Notes under the pieces: model-generated
Databases searched by the model: none
What the model saw: the letters and a program-made list of their open reading frames with translations, nothing else
What the model was told of the DNA's origin: nothing
Shown here: positions 5,551 through 6,345 of the stretch, piece by piece
Layout of the letters: each line of letters begins with the position of its first letter
Position numbering within the stretch: position 1 is the stretch's first letter
From: Desulfobacterales bacterium
GTDB lineage: Bacteria > Desulfobacterota > Desulfobacteria > Desulfobacterales > 4be13
Reading direction: 5' to 3'
Assembly (NCBI GenBank): GCA_029934695.1
Contig: JAOZLU010000338.1
Location: forward strand, 1,197-7,541
DNA: 6,345 bases
Made by a program: the position numbers and the translations under genes

Positions 5551-5578
5551 CTCCCCTAAATCCGTTATAATCAGCAAA
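5551..5578 (+). repeat. Dispersed 28-bp repeat, copy 2
   Basis: This is the plus-strand copy of the repeat at 912-939 (26 of 28 identical, core AATCCGTTATAATCAG perfect). It lies directly after the palindrome that closes the 52-bp array. An ATCAGC/GCTGAT inverted repeat (5570-5575 and 5588-5593) overlaps its outer end. Confidence 0.65.
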
Positions 5579-5693
5579 AAAATAAATGCTGATCTGAAAA
5601 AAATATAAAAAATGTTTGATAAATAAAAAACTTTGTTGTACTGATACGATAATAAGGGAGTTTAATATATAATTTTGAAAATTGCGGAGGCGT

Positions 5694-5740
5694 AAAAAGA
5701 AACCAAGTTTTTTGACAAAAAAACTTGGTTTCTTTCTTTT
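5694..5740 (-). terminator. Strong hairpin terminator after MaoC-like gene
   Basis: AAAGAAACCAAGTTTTTT (5696-5713) pairs perfectly over 18 bp with 5718-5735 around a four-base loop. On the minus strand the stem runs into TTTCTTTTTA, giving the U-tract of an intrinsic terminator about 95 bases after the MaoC-like stop codon. On the plus strand it is followed by CTTTT, so it could act in both directions. The stem is mostly A-T, apart from an ACCAAG core. Confidence 0.65.
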
Positions 5741-5772
5741 CCCCCCTACTACAGCAAATCATAAATTCGTCA

Positions 5773-5806
5773 CCCCCCCTTGTATCTATTATATAAGAGA
5801 GGGGGG
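5773..5806. repeat. C-tract/G-tract inverted repeat
   Basis: Seven C residues (5773-5779) face six G residues (5801-5806) across an AT-rich loop containing TATTATATAAG. It lies in the 3' untranslated stretch of the MaoC-like gene on the minus strand. Without a T-run it is a poor terminator by itself, but it may stabilise the 3' end of the transcript. Confidence 0.35.
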
Positions 5807-5828
5807 ATTTGTTGTACTATCTTATTAT

Positions 5829-6260
5829 CTATTCTTTAGGCGGCTTCGGAGGACTCATAACAGCCTCGCCGTCCACAACCTGTTTTCCATCCTGATTGGT
5901 GCAGGTGGTCTTTAACCTGACCCGATTTTTTTCAGCGATAATTTCAACGACCTCCACCCGCGCGGTGATGGTGTCACCAATGCGGACCGGAGCAAGAAAT
6001 CTGAGTTCCTGCTTCATATAGACGGTTCCCGGCCCGGGCAGCTGATTGGCCAGAACAGCCGATATAAACCCGCCTGCAAGCATTCCATGGGCAATTCTTG
6101 TCTTGAAAAACGTATTCTGAGCGTAAGCTTCGTTGATATGGGCAGGGTTAAAATCGCCTGTTATTCCTGCATACAAGTAAATATCGGATTCAGAAACCGT
6201 CTTGGCAAACTCAGCCGACTCCCCCACCTTAAGTTGATCTATTGTCTTTCCAATCATCAT
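5829..6260 (-). CDS. MaoC family dehydratase, (R)-specific enoyl-CoA hydratase-like
   Basis: This 143-residue protein is a single hot-dog-fold MaoC-like hydratase, similar to PhaJ-type (R)-specific enoyl-CoA hydratases, which hydrate trans-2-enoyl-CoA to (R)-3-hydroxyacyl-CoA in the cytoplasm. The hydratase 2 motif is intact: YAGITGDFNPAHINEAYA (30-47) carries the catalytic pair D36 and H41, followed by FKTRIAHGMLAGGFIS with the conserved HGM. The second half (GPGTVYMKQELRFLAPVRIGDT) has the usual strand that lines the acyl pocket. Length is typical of the family (about 135-160), so the gene looks complete. The end PPKPPKE is a short unstructured tail. AGGAG lies 10 bases upstream of the first of two adjacent ATG codons. 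It stands alone in this window with its own terminator. Possible roles are beta-oxidation, polyhydroxyalkanoate supply or aromatic/fatty acid breakdown; the context does not choose between them. Confidence 0.92.
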   Translation of the reverse strand: MMIGKTIDQLKVGESAEFAKTVSESDIYLYAGITGDFNPAHINEAYAQNTFFKTRIAHGMLAGGFISAVLANQLPGPGTVYMKQELRFLAPVRIGDTITARVEVVEIIAEKNRVRLKTTCTNQDGKQVVDGEAVMSPPKPPKE

Positions 6261-6270
6261 GTCTCATATT

Positions 6271-6275
6271 CTCCT
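6271..6275 (-). promoter_or_regulatory. Shine-Dalgarno site of MaoC-like gene
   Basis: Coding-strand AGGAG lies 10 bases before the ATG at 6260 and 13 before the second ATG at 6257. The first ATG has the better spacing. Confidence 0.6.
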
Positions 6276-6289
6276 GTAAGTCAAAACTT

Positions 6290-6345
6290 GAACATCAAGC
6301 ATCGAACATCAAGCATCGAACATCAAGCATCGAACATCAAGCATC
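6290..6345. repeat. 14-bp tandem repeat, four perfect copies
   Basis: GAACATCAAGCATC is repeated four times without error and runs off the right edge of the window, so the true copy number is unknown. Each unit is itself two related 7-mers (GAACATC and AAGCATC, differing at two positions). It lies 15-30 bp upstream of the MaoC-like ribosome binding site, in the expected leader or promoter position. The 14-base period is not a multiple of three, consistent with non-coding DNA. Confidence 0.9.

Larger units (their letters stand above)
5108..5828. other. Gene-free region dominated by repeats
   Basis: These roughly 720 bases contain no credible gene. From left to right they hold the permease ribosome binding site, the palindrome CCGCCTGAAGGCGG (5200-5213), the ~52-bp repeat array, a large inverted copy, a dispersed repeat, an AT-rich stretch (about 5575-5695) and the terminator of the MaoC-like gene. 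Open frames crossing the array on the minus strand (LQTCRPLRGLTGF-type sequences) are translations of the repeat units and not genes. Confidence 0.7.

Noticed and set aside
5632..5829. Possible MITE bounded by TTTGTTGTACT direct repeats (5632-5642 and 5808-5818)
   Set aside because: The direct repeat is AT-rich and there are no adjoining terminal inverted repeats in the right place. The nearby GATAATAAG/CTTATTATC pair lies partly outside the bounded segment and reaches the MaoC-like stop codon.

Overview
The window looks like accessory or patchwork chromosome from a Gram-negative bacterium. GC content is moderate, Shine-Dalgarno sites are canonical, there is a YejB-type inner-membrane permease and a MaoC-type enoyl-CoA hydratase, and the intergenic DNA is full of palindromes and dispersed repeats. 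That combination would fit a Desulfobacterales-like (deltaproteobacterial) genome. The taxonomy is inference from style, not from a marker gene. All six supported genes read on the minus strand, so the order of transcription is right to left.

Layout from left to right: (1) 39-675, a type II toxin-antitoxin pair, with a BrnT-family toxin gene upstream of and overlapping an EYDF-type antitoxin gene. (2) 676-1132, no gene, but several hairpins, a copy of a dispersed repeat, and a candidate terminator for the next operon. (3) 1133-3928, a compact three-gene operon: a 202-residue protein of unknown function with a very acidic tail, then a protein of about 232 residues of unknown function, then a 478-residue nucleotidyltransferase with the motifs of ATP-dependent polynucleotide ligases (KxDG lysine K63, GRSG, FDIL, EGLVVR, KIK). 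(4) 3929-4084, a perfect hairpin, a partial dispersed repeat and an intrinsic terminator. (5) 4085-5107, a YejB-like ABC permease without its usual yejA/E/F partners. (6) 5108-5828, no gene; it holds an array of ~52-bp palindrome-bearing repeats ending in an inverted copy, a second copy of the dispersed repeat, and a strong hairpin terminator. (7) 5829-6260, a MaoC/PhaJ-like (R)-specific hydratase. (8) 6290-6345, four perfect 14-bp tandem repeats running off the window edge.

The most interesting part is the ligase operon. The ligase core is convincing from its motifs, while the two conserved-looking partners match no family I can name. Its tight spacing (stop codon overlapping the next Shine-Dalgarno, then a 37-bp gap) suggests the three proteins act together, probably in nucleic-acid end joining, repair or defence. 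That role is inference. The segment holding this operon and yejB is bracketed by inverted copies of a 28-bp dispersed repeat (912-939 and 5551-5578). The toxin-antitoxin pair on one side adds to the impression of an accessory, rearrangement-prone region.
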